This document shows, in pieces, positions 11,201 through 21,939 of a stretch of DNA of 64,000 nt. The DNA lies in NCBI GenBank assembly GCA_032358255.1, contig JAULBX010012210.1, forward strand, positions 248,001-312,000, given 5' to 3'. The DNA is from Heterotrichella gracilis. Its lineage: Eukaryota > Sar > Xanthophyceae > Tribonematales > Xanthonemataceae. Position 1 is the stretch's first letter. Each line of letters opens with the position of its first letter. The position numbers and the translations under genes were made by a program. The notes below the pieces were generated by a model. It was given only the letters and a program-made list of their open reading frames with translations, had not been told where the DNA came from and did no database searches.

Positions 11201-13774
11201 CGTGGCGGTGACGACCCTTGCTGTGTGACACTGTAATGTGTGCCGCATCTGCTTGGGCAGGGAGCCACAGTGCGCGGAGCCCCATTAACCTAGTCTATAT
11301 AATGACACACTTAGAATAAATATACAACGGAGGGGTAAATTAGTATACATGTTTAGGCGTACAGGCGTAATTGTACTGCCGGGGAACCGCAGATGCTTGC
11401 TTTTAGTATTGTTACTTTATACGCGGGTCGTGCTCCGCCTCTCCCTTAATCAGCGCCTACGCTCAGAGTCAAATTGTACCATGGCCAATGGATTTTGTAG
11501 CCCTATGTATCCTTTTGGCTTGCTGCTGCACCTGCCCGAATGCTCACCCTAATTCTGAACCCTAATCAAGCTTGGTTGCCCACAGGCCTCAACGTGGACA
11601 GTGTGCTGCTGGACATTGGCCAGCTGCTGGCATACACCATGTGGCAGAAGCTGGCGGCCGAGGGCGAGCCCGGCGCACGGGAATACAGCCCTACCGACAA
11701 GCAGGGCCTGGCCGCCACCGCCATGCGCCTGCTGGTGTTTGCCATGGACAAGGGGTGGGTGGCTGTGAGCAGGATGGTGCTGCCCTACTGCCTGCTGGCG
11801 GGCGCGGCGCCGGGCGAGCTGGCGGCAGAGGTGGCGCGCTACTCGGGCGGGCTCAGCCTGTTGCATGTGGCGGTGTGCTCCCGCAGCGCTGACCTGGTAC
11901 GCGGTTAGGGCTTACGTGTAGGGTTTTCAGGGCACTCGCAACACCTGCACCGCTCACCTGGCAGGGCATGCATTGTCGCTGCTTGGTTACCGCGGTTTCT
12001 GGTGCTGCCCTTGCTTTGCGCAGCATCCCATTGTGGCTGTCAGCACTTCTGGTGGCGCTGGGTGCTGGTGGCTGCATATGCTGTGCGATGTAGCATGCAT
12101 GGGGTACCCTTCAGCTTGCCTCCAGGCCTCTGGTGGCTGATCGTCCCAGCCGCCATGTACCCTTCATGCGGCTCCCTGGCCTGATTGTCGTATACCCTGT
12201 GTGCAGGTGGAGGCGATTCTGGCATGGTTTAGCGAGCAGGGAGTGGCCCTCAAGGCAGGCATGCCGGGGCCCCAGGGGCTGAGCCCCATGCATTTCGCTG
12301 CCCTGCTACCCGACGGCAACCGCATTGCGCTACTACTGGCAGGTACGCACCGCGCCGCGGCGCACCTGCCTATATCACCCTAGCACGTTCCTTTACATGC
12401 GTGATTTCGGAGGGATGCATCCACCAAATTCGCCAAACGCCAGGCATTCCTGCCTACCACATTCGTGCATTACAATGGTTGATAGGTGCAGAACTTGCTG
12501 GTTCTTGGTGCATTCAGGGGCAAACTGCATTGCGCTGCGAAGCTGCATCTGCACGGCTGGGCATTAGTGGCCTTCATATCCATGATGTAGAAGGCATGTA
12601 CCAGCAGGATTGTTCAATGCCGACTGCACGCCTAGCCACAGCACGCCCAGCTGGCATCGCAATGGGTGTGACACCTACCTGTGATCCGTTTAGGTCGATA
12701 CAAGTCCGCCCTTTCTTGATTTCTTACCTGCACTGGGTTGTGTGTAGGCCTGCCAGATGGCGCCGCCACCTGGGTGCTCTCCAAGGCAGCCGATGGCGTC
12801 ACCCCCTCCGGCTTTGCCCTCAAGCGCGGCCACCTGGTGACTGACCGCGGCGTGCGCAGTGCAATCGGCCTCCTCTCCGCCCCGCCCACTCCCAACAGCA
12901 ACAATGGCAGCCTGGATATGGGCAAGGGCAGCCTGGGTATGGACAGTGCCAAGGAGGTTGTCCTCACCAGTGGGGCGTGTGGGCGCAAGGGGGTGCGGGC
13001 GGTGCGGAAGGAGGGGGAGCCGACGTCGCCCACCACGCCCGTGCACAAGCAGTCGGGGTCTGCGCCAGGCAAGTGCTGGCAATGGGTTGGTTGAAATAAG
13101 CATTTCATTTTTCATTCATCATTAAATTAATCATTTCAAATTAATTTTCATTAGTATTTTGTTGCTAGACCACTTGGTATCAGCTTCTTGGTACTCAGCA
13201 GAACTCATGGTTTGATCAATAGAGGGGGTTCCATCCATCAGAGTCTGTTGTCAAGTACAGTTATGAACAGGGATTCCAGGCCCGGCGCCGACATACGCCA
13301 CCTGCGTGCTGGCACGGGTTTTGGGCCTTGCTGCCATCCTAGGCCTGCGCAGCAGTGCTAAAATACAGGGTTTAAGGTTCAGGGGCAAGAGGGCAGGTGT
13401 TGTGAATAGTTGCGGTGCCCAGCCAGTGTGGGGTTGCGAGCATCTGCACCGCGCACCTCTCCACCAAGACTGACCCGGCAACAACATGTGCAGGTGCAGG
13501 CGCCTCCACCAGCACGTTCCACGACACCCCTCCCAAGAAGCATGCCAAGGAGGAGGCCCAGGCAGACTTCAGCAAGCCCAAGGCAGGGCACACAGGCCAC
13601 CCACAGGCCGCGCGTGCCCGCAACGGCCTGGACGTCCCCACCGACATCTTCGGCATCAAGCTGGCCCCAACGGTGTTTGACCGGGGCTCGGCGGCCAAGA
13701 GCGCTGCCCTGATTGCCTCGGTGGGCGTGGCGACGCTCTTCATGCGGTTTTCAATCGACTCCTTCCTTGCTTGA
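8259..13774 (+). CDS. SBP-box (SPL-type) transcription factor, large form with ankyrin-like region and C-terminal hydrophobic helix
   Basis: Eight exons (8259-9851, 10140-10338, 10718-10824, 11089-11197, 11586-11896, 12207-12342, 12748-13068, 13500-13774; the last acceptor could also be 13493) give 1,016 residues. The N-terminus WNPRDWTWDPYSL resembles land-plant SPL1/SPL12 proteins. The SBP domain at about residues 64-140 has the full set of zinc ligands (CQVEGC, CEYH, FCQQCGRFH, RSC) and the overlapping basic signal HNARRRKK. A long Gln/Tyr-rich middle follows, then the conserved region around FSVKLFNCTPAELPP and YLRPGCVYMTL. Exons 5 and 6 carry ankyrin-like helices (LSLLHVAVCS, LSPMHFAALL). 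The tail ends in a hydrophobic segment (residues about 993-1012), as in long SPLs. Chlamydomonas CRR1, the copper regulator, shares this general layout, but I see no Cys-rich tail, so I do not assign copper sensing. Intron 7 has a GC donor. Confidence 0.93.
10057..10088. repeat. 12-bp tandem repeat in SBP gene intron 1
   Basis: About two and a half copies of CCGCGCCGCTTG lie in intron 1, about 50 bases before the acceptor at 10139. It is simple GC-rich slippage sequence. Confidence 0.75.
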
Positions 13775-15901
13775 AGGATTATAAATGGCGATGGTGGGCA
13801 CCCAAAGCTACTTCTTTTTATTGGTGCTCAGCGGTATTTGTTTGTTTCCTGCCTGCCAAGCTCCCCAACATCACCCCACCCCCCAACCCATGGTCATGGC
13901 AATTCTTCCTCTCACATCACCTTTTATTAGCGCCACCACCATGGCATGCTGTTCATGGTTGTGATGCAGCTCTGGTTTGGATGCTGGTCTTGACACACCA
14001 TGCCACCGCCTCACTCCCTTTGCCATCTACAAGTACCAATCCCTGTCCCCGTCAGGATGCTCGGTGCGCCATGCCCATCCCCAGCCCCATCCCCATCCTC
14101 AGCCCTTTTCCAGTAACTGTGCATGGCGTATGTTTAATGGGTGGCGTTTTGAGTTGTGTTTTCCATAGCCATGGCCTCAATTATCTTGGACCATGCGCAA
14201 GTAGTATGTATGGCAGCACGTGCATCGTTGAGGCCCTTCATGGCTCCATGGCACCGTATGCGTTCCACGCCGACGTAATAGTTATATTGCAGCAGCTGCA
14301 GCACAACGTTTCCCATATGATTGCCCTTTGTGGCACTGCCTTCCAATGACGCCCGTCAATGACTGTGATTTCCTGCCACATCTTGCACTGTATGCACTGC
14401 TGACAGCAGCTTTTTGGAGCCACTCATTGTGGCTGGAACTCTAGATTCAATCAATTTATCAAATTGCCTGCCTGCTGCGTTGCACTGCCACACGACAAGA
14501 ACACATTAACAGCGCTAGATTAAAAATGTAGTGTCGCACTTTGACAGTCAGAACTTGGGTCAAGAATATGTGTTTTGTATCAGTTTTTAAAATAGTCGTA
14601 ATTTATTTTAGTATATGTTTTTGTGGTGTTTGACTAAAATAAGTAGGGTGCACAGTTTGTGGGCATTGCCTTTGTGCCAATAGCATCAGATTTTGGATTG
14701 TAGGGACCCGGTACTAAACAAATGTACTTTGGTGGTATCCTGCAGTCCACCTTTAAATTTGACACAATGTGCGATCTAGATCTAGACTCTTTGAACTGGT
14801 ACAGTGACACGCAGTGCCGGCGGACCGGGTCCAACACGGTGCAGACACCCACGGCGTGCGGATATCCGTATGGACTGTCTGATCAACAATGCTTAACTGT
14901 GTCACTGTCAATCCAATCCCACTGGAATTAATTGAGCAAAACAACCAAACCATTGGACCCTATACTTAGTAGAGTGTACTTTAGAAAGACAGAAAGAAAG
15001 GGGACGCGCAAAGGCGTATACAACTGACGGCTGAGAAAACCTGAAGGTTTCTCATTCTTTGCAAAGATCGTCAACAGAAATGGATCACTTGCTTGCTTCA
15101 TATCCCATGGAGTAAGTCATCCCTGTGGGCTAGGTCCAAGACAGGGGATGAGAGAAAGATAGGTGTATATATGGGGTGTGAAATGCAGGAAAAAAGGCTT
15201 GAACCAGCCCCCAGCCTACCAGGCAAAGGGTGCGACCCGGCCACCATTGCTGGCTTGAAATTAGCTAATGCAGGGAATGTAAAAAGGGGGTTGCGTTCAA
15301 CGGGCTGTACACCAGGACTTAAAAATGGCAGTAAATGCTGCTTGTAACCTGGACCAGCAGATACAGACCAGCTAGCAGCCACTACAACGTTCAACAAGGA
15401 GTTCTGCGAGTCACTAAATCACAGAACATTTCAACACAAGCTCCTAAGATATGATGCTGCCTTTCAGGGGAAGACCTGCTATTGTAACTAATTCCAACGT
15501 TCAGGCAAAAAAAGCCTGAGCATGCATCACGAGTTCAACAGACACCACACATTTGCAGTGCTGGCTATACCCAACTTTGTTTGGGAAGCTACACCACCGC
15601 CAGAAACCACACAAGTGACCTTTTCCCGTGAGCAGCTGAGATTCGATTTATGCATGCGTCACACGCAAGCACAGCCGAATATGACAGCAGCTTGCAATAG
15701 TGCAAGGGTCCCGGCTCGTGCGTAAGGTGACATTTGCAACCGTACATTGCTCTCTCAATCAAATTGTTTGAATGGGAAAACCTCTAAATCTAGTGACTGA
15801 ACGGGATACACCACTCGACGCTCAACAAACACTATCCTGAAGCCAACACCGACAACCGCATTAAGGCGAACGCTAACCTGTGGCCAAGCTATGGGTGGCA
15901 A
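13775..15901. other. Convergent intergenic region, AT-rich
   Basis: About 2.1 kb between the stops of the SBP gene (+) and the RING gene (-). The stretch 14460-14640 is markedly AT-rich. A fragment at about 14990-15025 resembles, in reverse complement, part of the dispersed repeat at 29986-30055 and 57541-57605. No coding region is supported. The RING 3' end might instead be spliced at 15987 into 15869-15780, see that entry. Confidence 0.5.
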
Positions 15902-18900
15902 TCAGCACTGTTCCGTGCCCAAGCCTTCAGGGCTTGCAGATGACGTATCTCCCCTGCCATCCTGCATGCCCCCTGCGATGCTTACCTCCTCACCACCACC
16001 AGGCACCTCCACCGCCACCTGGCCACCCCCAGCCCCTGCATCCCCACCACCGGCGCCAGCCGCAGGCGCATGCAAAACCTCCGGCGCGCCACTGTCCGAC
16101 ACCACCGCCACCGCCGCCATGCGCGCCGCGTCCCCATGCCGCGAACGCTGCAACCCGCCGTGGCGCCGCCGGGACCTCCGCGGCGCGGCATCCGCCGGCA
16201 GGGCCGCAGGCTGCTGCTCCCGCGCGCGCTCCTCCTCCTCCGGCAGCAGGGAGCAGCGGCATATCGGGCAGGTGGTGTGGGTTGTGAGCCACTCGCTGAT
16301 GCAGCTGTGGTGGAACTCGTGCTTGCAGGGCAGCTGGCACACCTGCTCGCCCTCCTCGTACTCGCACAGGCACACAGCGCAGGCAAGCTCCTCCAGGCTG
16401 CAAGGGGGTGGGGGGACACGTCAGCAAGGGGTGCCTTGTGCTGCTTGTGCTGAATTGCAAAAGCTCTAATGTCACCAGCTGGCGATACGTCGTTTTACAT
16501 AGAATACAATTTAAGTGAATGACACGAGGAAAGCAAACAGGGGGGAAGACGTTGGCGTGATACAGCCTGATTGGAAATCATGCAGCGTTTGGCTGGAATA
16601 ACTTGCTGTACCTTTGCAGTTTTGAACTAGGAAATGCTAGTCTAGAATGCAGCTGGGCAAGTCATCCTGTGCAGCGACATTTCCCCCCCTGTTCATGTCA
16701 CATGCCTCTACACCTGGAGGAAGTAATTACCCTTGATGAATGCAGCTAGAGAAATACCACTAGCTTCACGACACCGTAGTGGTTGTGCTCAGGGTTTAGG
16801 GTAAATCATGTGAGCAAGAGCGCACGTCACCCACCTGCTCTTGTCAGCTGCCTCCACGCCAACAGGCGGCGTGAAGCTGAAGGCCTGGAAGGAATTGATG
16901 ACATCCTGGTTCACGCCCATGGGAAGGGCGTTGCGGTTGGACCGGGGAAGGTAGACCACAGCATGGCCTGCGTCGGGTCTGCGGGAGGGCAGGCACGCAG
17001 AGGTCAATGGTGGTGATGGGTGCGAGTTTCCACCAACACCCTACCATGCCACACAAGGTGAGACCCCTTCCATGCAACTTTGAAACCCATTCCATGCCAC
17101 CGGCATCACAATGTGGATATGCACTACCGCAAATGGGCTGCCCTCCTTAAATGGACTGGCATTTATGTGGTGCCAGAATTCGTGGACGACTCTTTCATAC
17201 ATGGTGTAAGCAATGCCAGGACAGAGCTGAGTGGCGCATGATCGTGCAACGCTGCTCGCGACCATGGCTGTACAGCTGGTACACATGTAGCAACGGCATG
17301 TCCTGCAAACACATGTGCATTTCCCGCAGCTATCCCTTGCATGCATCCCCCTTGGCACATCAGCGGGACCGTCTCCAATGACCACCCATGGGCCCCCTCT
17401 GCTGTTGCGATGATTATTTTGATTTTAATTGTAAGTTGTCATTATAATTTCTACTGTGAATTGCAACCGTAATCAATCATGCTCCCCCCTGCGCACCTGT
17501 TGCGCTGCTGCCTCCTGCGCACACAGTACACCAGCGCCAGGCTGGCGCCCACCGCGGCAATGGTGCACACCGCGGTAATCAAGATGATGACCAGCAGAGA
17601 GGTTTGGCTGCTGGTGGCAGGCGCGGTGATGGAGATGTTGTAGGAGAAGCCCACGTGCACGTAGTAGTCCAGGTTGATGATGCCGAATATGCGCGGGCTA
17701 GCGTCCAGGTCTTCCTTGGCAAGGCTGTAGGTTTCTTCTCCAACCACAATGGGAGTAGACCTGTGGAATGGCGGCAGGGGTGATAATACGGTAACCATAA
17801 ATCTGGTTGTCTGATGCTATGTGCCACGTCCAGGGCATGTCAGGGATGTTCGTACCCACCTCAACACCTTCTTGCGGTCGAGCAGTGATGGGAAACCGCT
17901 GCCTGACTGGAACAGCACAATAGCCTGGCCACCGTCGTTGCTGAAGGACACCAGGATGCCGTTCTTGTACCTGCAGGAAGGGGGGGAGGACACGCGGTAA
18001 GTCGCCCTTCATGTGCCTTATGCTGCAGTGGCATGTGCAGGGGGTGGTGCATGTAATCATGACATGTGCTTGGCGCATACTGCAACGTAATTGGTACCAG
18101 TATGGCTAGGTCAGCATTTGACAACCACGCAAATCTGCCAACCAGGGGTCAATCACAGAGCCCCATGCAACTGCTGCCTTGGTGGGCTTCCATGTGAGTC
18201 GGTATTTGCTCAATTGCGCTTGTAATCATTGACAATGATACTGGTTATGAATCGATGCGAAGATCAGGCCGGCTTCGCAAGAAAAAAACCATGATTCCAA
18301 GGCGATTTTGGTGCTCATCAACGCACTTGTTCTGCTCACTCATCTGCAGCTGCACATATGCAGACTCTCCAGGCTCCAAATAGCCACTGATGCGTCCCCC
18401 CACCGGCATGGTGGCGAGTATGCCCTCACAAGCGCTGCCGCCCCACCCTGCAGGCACCACATGCGGGGGATAAGGTATACCATACAGGAAACCTCGATGA
18501 AAATGCAACAGCCAATTGGGCGTGCTTGTTTCAACAGCACAGGCTGCAGGTGTTGGTCCGGGGATTGCTGCCATCCCAAGAAGGCCAGTGGGTCACAGCA
18601 GTGTGGTTATGCGCCTGAGACCACTGGGTGCTGGCTGCAGCATGTCATTGGCCACTCTGCTTGCTGCAAAAAGCCTAAGACATGGTCTCCAAGAGCACCA
18701 TCTGATGTCTGGCGGGCACACCTTGTACCCTAGGTACAGCATGCAAGGATGCTGGTGTCCCAGATGATGCTGGTGCTGATTTGATGCTGATGCTGGGATG
18801 CTGGTGCTGAAAATGAGTGGGTTGGTGTGCATGCGCATGCCCCACACCATCCACCCACTGCACACGTGCCTGCATCGCAAATGCATGCTGCCTGGCCATT

Positions 18901-20827
18901 CAAGTCCATGCCACAGGACCCTCTCCCGTGGCAGTCCCATGAGCACATGGGGTCGAGCGGCCCTGCCGTCCACCGGGCAGAGATCGAGTAGCTGGCAAGC
19001 TCACGGATGTACACATCATTGTTGTACACTGAAGCATAGTACCTGGAAACAGGCGGGGCACAGTCAGTGAAGCATAGCACATAGGAGACAGCGGTGCACA
19101 GACAGTGAAGCATGTCACCTAAGAATCAGGCAATGGACAGTCACTGCATGGGGAGGCTGTATATACGCATGACACATCTGCACAGAGATGTGTGGCCGAT
19201 TGCACATGGTAGCAGGGCTGTTGGTAGAGCGAGCGCTACTCAATTACCTGCCCGCGGTCACATTCTGCAGGTGGATGCTGTGGTAGTCTGAGCGGGACTG
19301 GAAGCTGGCCTTGTCAGCGTAGTGCTCAAAATCAAACAGGTTTGGCACGCGGTAGGGGGCAAAGCCAGCATCAGCTGGTTTGAGGAAGAGCACGGTGTCC
19401 CCTTGTGTGCGGTGGACCTCCACCATCAAGTTGGCCATGGGCTCACCCAGCTGCGCGCACATGACCCAGCTTAGCGCCATCCATGTCAAAACCCATGCAA
19501 TGCCATGGCATGGCGTGCAATGCCATGGCGCAACCTCCCACTGATGGGTGGATCTTGCCATGGTCAAGATGCAGTATCCCAGGCAGGATGGAATTGCACA
19601 CCAAGCTAACGAGCATTGGCTGAATGGTAGCAACAACCACAGCGCCTGGTACCTAGCGCGGGCTGACCGGGCAATAGGCATGCGCTTCAGCAAGTGGGCA
19701 TACCTCAATTGTGAAGTGCTGCCAGCCTCCCGGTGCAAGCGTGAAGAAGCCGACCTGCCTTCGCTCAAGGACCTCCAGCTGCTCGTTGCAGGCATAGTCC
19801 CCGGTGTCCGCGGTGCAGCGGCACACCGCACAGTCGCTCTGCCCCTGGTCACACTGCTCATTCACCAGATCGCACACCCCACGGCCAGAGCAGTTGCCTA
19901 TTGGCTCAAGTGCGCTGTCTAGCAGTGGGCTAGCACATTGTGGTGTGGCTGAGCACGTCACCCGTAGTTCGAACTCCAGCTTGTCTGAGAAGAGGGAAGA
20001 GTTGAAGTACTGCACCACCATCTCCCAGTCGGATGAGCCACCGGGGAATGGCGCTTGTGCGGCTGGGATCTGGACATACTGGTAGGGACTGGACAGCTGG
20101 TACGAGACTTTGTCGAAAAAGGTGCTTTGGGTGGGCGTGACCTCAAAGCGCCGGTCATCCTGCTTCCACAGGACTGACGGTGCTGCGCCCCGTGCCACCA
20201 CCATGAGCAGCTCTGAGGTCTGCTGGTAGTCGGATGTCGAGGGACCAAGGTTCTCATTCAGGTTCCAAAGCTCAAACAGCAGGAAGCTGCAGGTTGCAAC
20301 GAACGTTGTCAGGTTGTGCCACTCAAGCAAGTGCATCGTGACAGCCAGGTGCAGATGAGAAAATAATTGCAATGGTACCAATGGCACTGCGCCACAAACA
20401 GAAACACCAACCTTGGTATGCTGCTGTCAACAGCGCAGCTGGAGTTTGCAAGCTGTTCAGCGGTGACCTTGTACAGCACGCCACACCCAGGCACAGTTTC
20501 ACTGTGTTCCAAGGCTCCCAACTGCAGAACCTTGGGTGGCGTTGGACACTCCTGCCCTGTGACACCCACTGCAGCATACAATAGTCTGTTTCAATGCCCA
20601 ATTTCTAAAGGACTAGCTGTGCACTAGTCACAACAGTGCAGCAAACAAGATACTCTCCAGCGCCAACAGGTGGGGACAGGCAACATGCACACACACACAC
20701 ACACCACCTTCACCAAGGACAGGGGAGAGTGCTGACTGCATGCAATACACGCACCGAGCACCGCTGCCAAAATAAAAGCGAGAGGTATTGGCAGGCTCTT
20801 GTAGTGGCAAGCCTTGGCAGCTGTCAT
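15902..20827 (-). CDS. Type I membrane RING-H2 E3 ubiquitin ligase with EGF-like modules
   Basis: Ten exons (20755-20827, 20412-20568, 19704-20286, 19248-19450, 18870-19042, 18327-18447, 17860-17970, 17497-17760, 16835-16978, 15902-16397) give 774 residues. Exon 1 encodes a signal peptide (MTAAKACHYK then a hydrophobic core ending VLG). The luminal/extracellular part has many Cys, with an EGF-like motif NCSGRGVCDL near the middle and a second, CSWDCHGRGSCG through CICDAGWGGSACEG. One transmembrane helix (LLVIILITAVC onward) is followed by basic residues (RRRQQRN). A RING-H2 finger follows: CAVC, CKHEFHHSC, TTCPICR, ligands complete. After the RING comes a low-complexity Arg/Ala/Gly-rich tail. 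This suggests an endomembrane or surface E3 ligase with an external sensing or binding part; substrate unknown. Intron 5 is GC-AG, which makes the EGF Cys pattern complete. An alternative 3' splice (donor at 15987) would change the last residues. Confidence 0.88.
20687..20705. repeat. (CA)n microsatellite
   Basis: About nine CA units in intron 1 of the RING-H2 gene. Likely length-polymorphic; no function inferred. Confidence 0.85.
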
Positions 20828-21939
20828 GCCGCGTGTCCTCTCGGCAAGCCGAACTCGAATTGGGTTAAAACATTGGGTATAGGCTTGTCCAACTGGGCAC
20901 TGCCGCAGCAATGTCACAGACCTAAGATCATCAGGTTTGTGTTGCAGGACCCTGGCAAGCGATACAGACCCAAGGTACAACGGCGAACACGTACACGCCA
21001 ATTGGCACGCTTTTGAGCCAGCTTGTATCTAGCTGGCCTCTAGCGTTGTAAGCCACAGCATTTATCCAGGGGAACACACCCACCACCAGTGCGGTGTCCC
21101 CAGTAAACGCTTGAGACAACAAACCTCTATGTGAGTACGTTATCAGTTGCCTGCCCCTCTGTTATGTCTTGGCAAGCATGACTTTGCCAGGACCCAGTCG
21201 GCTGGCGCGCGCGCCTGGGGTCGCCCAGGGCGAGCGGGCGGGCAAGGGGTACTAACCCAAATAAGCAAAACTTAGGAAAATATAGTGTAATTAGTTGATA
21301 ATTGTTCCCGATAAATATTGAAATATCCCTCTTTTGGCCGGGGTCTGTTCTTCTACGTTATATTCCTTTTATCACTACTCCTATGGCTTTTTCTCATTTT
21401 TAAAATATTTTTTGCGGCGGCCGGGGGGGCGGGCAGGGGGCGGGGGCGAGGCGGGGGCGAGGCCGGGGAGCGCTGAGGCCAGGGTAGGCGATGCCATGAG
21501 CCGCGACCCGCATGCTCACAGGGGCACAGACATGCACGGGTGTGGCTGGTCCCTATGCCACACAACTAGTTCAACTTGGTCCAGCCTCTGGACCAGGGCT
21601 TTATTCAAACCCACAATAGGCATGTACAAAATGGTCGTCCAGATTGCAAGCCAGCTCCAGAAAAAAATGCAAAGCAATATGCAGAGGACCTACACAACAG
21701 CCTACAACTTGGCAGCGCAACATGTTTTAGGATGGCACACCCTACTCAACTCAGCCACGACATTTCTAATGGACCCATGCTGCACGGATATGTCTTGAGA
21801 CACTGTGTCCAAAAGATACACCCAACCTTAGCACACCAAACCAAGGTAGAGGATCAAAAATTAAGACCAACTGTACCAAACCAACTGTACCAAGCCAACA
21901 CTCATTCCATGGCTTTCTCCCATCAACCCTCCAAGCAAC
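20828..21939. promoter_or_regulatory. Promoter region of the RING-H2 gene and 3' flank of Fe-SOD
   Basis: 1.1 kb between two minus-strand genes. It contains an AT-rich block at 21260-21410, followed by an extremely G-rich block at 21421-21470. No coding region is supported. Confidence 0.5.
21423..21467 (+). other. G-rich tract, potential G-quadruplex
   Basis: Six runs of three or more G occur within 45 bases on the + strand (21423-21429, 21431-21433, 21436-21440, 21442-21446, 21453-21457, 21464-21467). The tract lies about 600 bp upstream of the RING-H2 start. It is directly visible in the sequence; folding is inference. Confidence 0.6.

Noticed and set aside
10840-11345. AT-rich patches in SBP introns 3 and 4 as mobile-element insertions
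   Set aside because: No terminal repeats or target duplications visible, and no coding remnant. Base composition alone is not enough.
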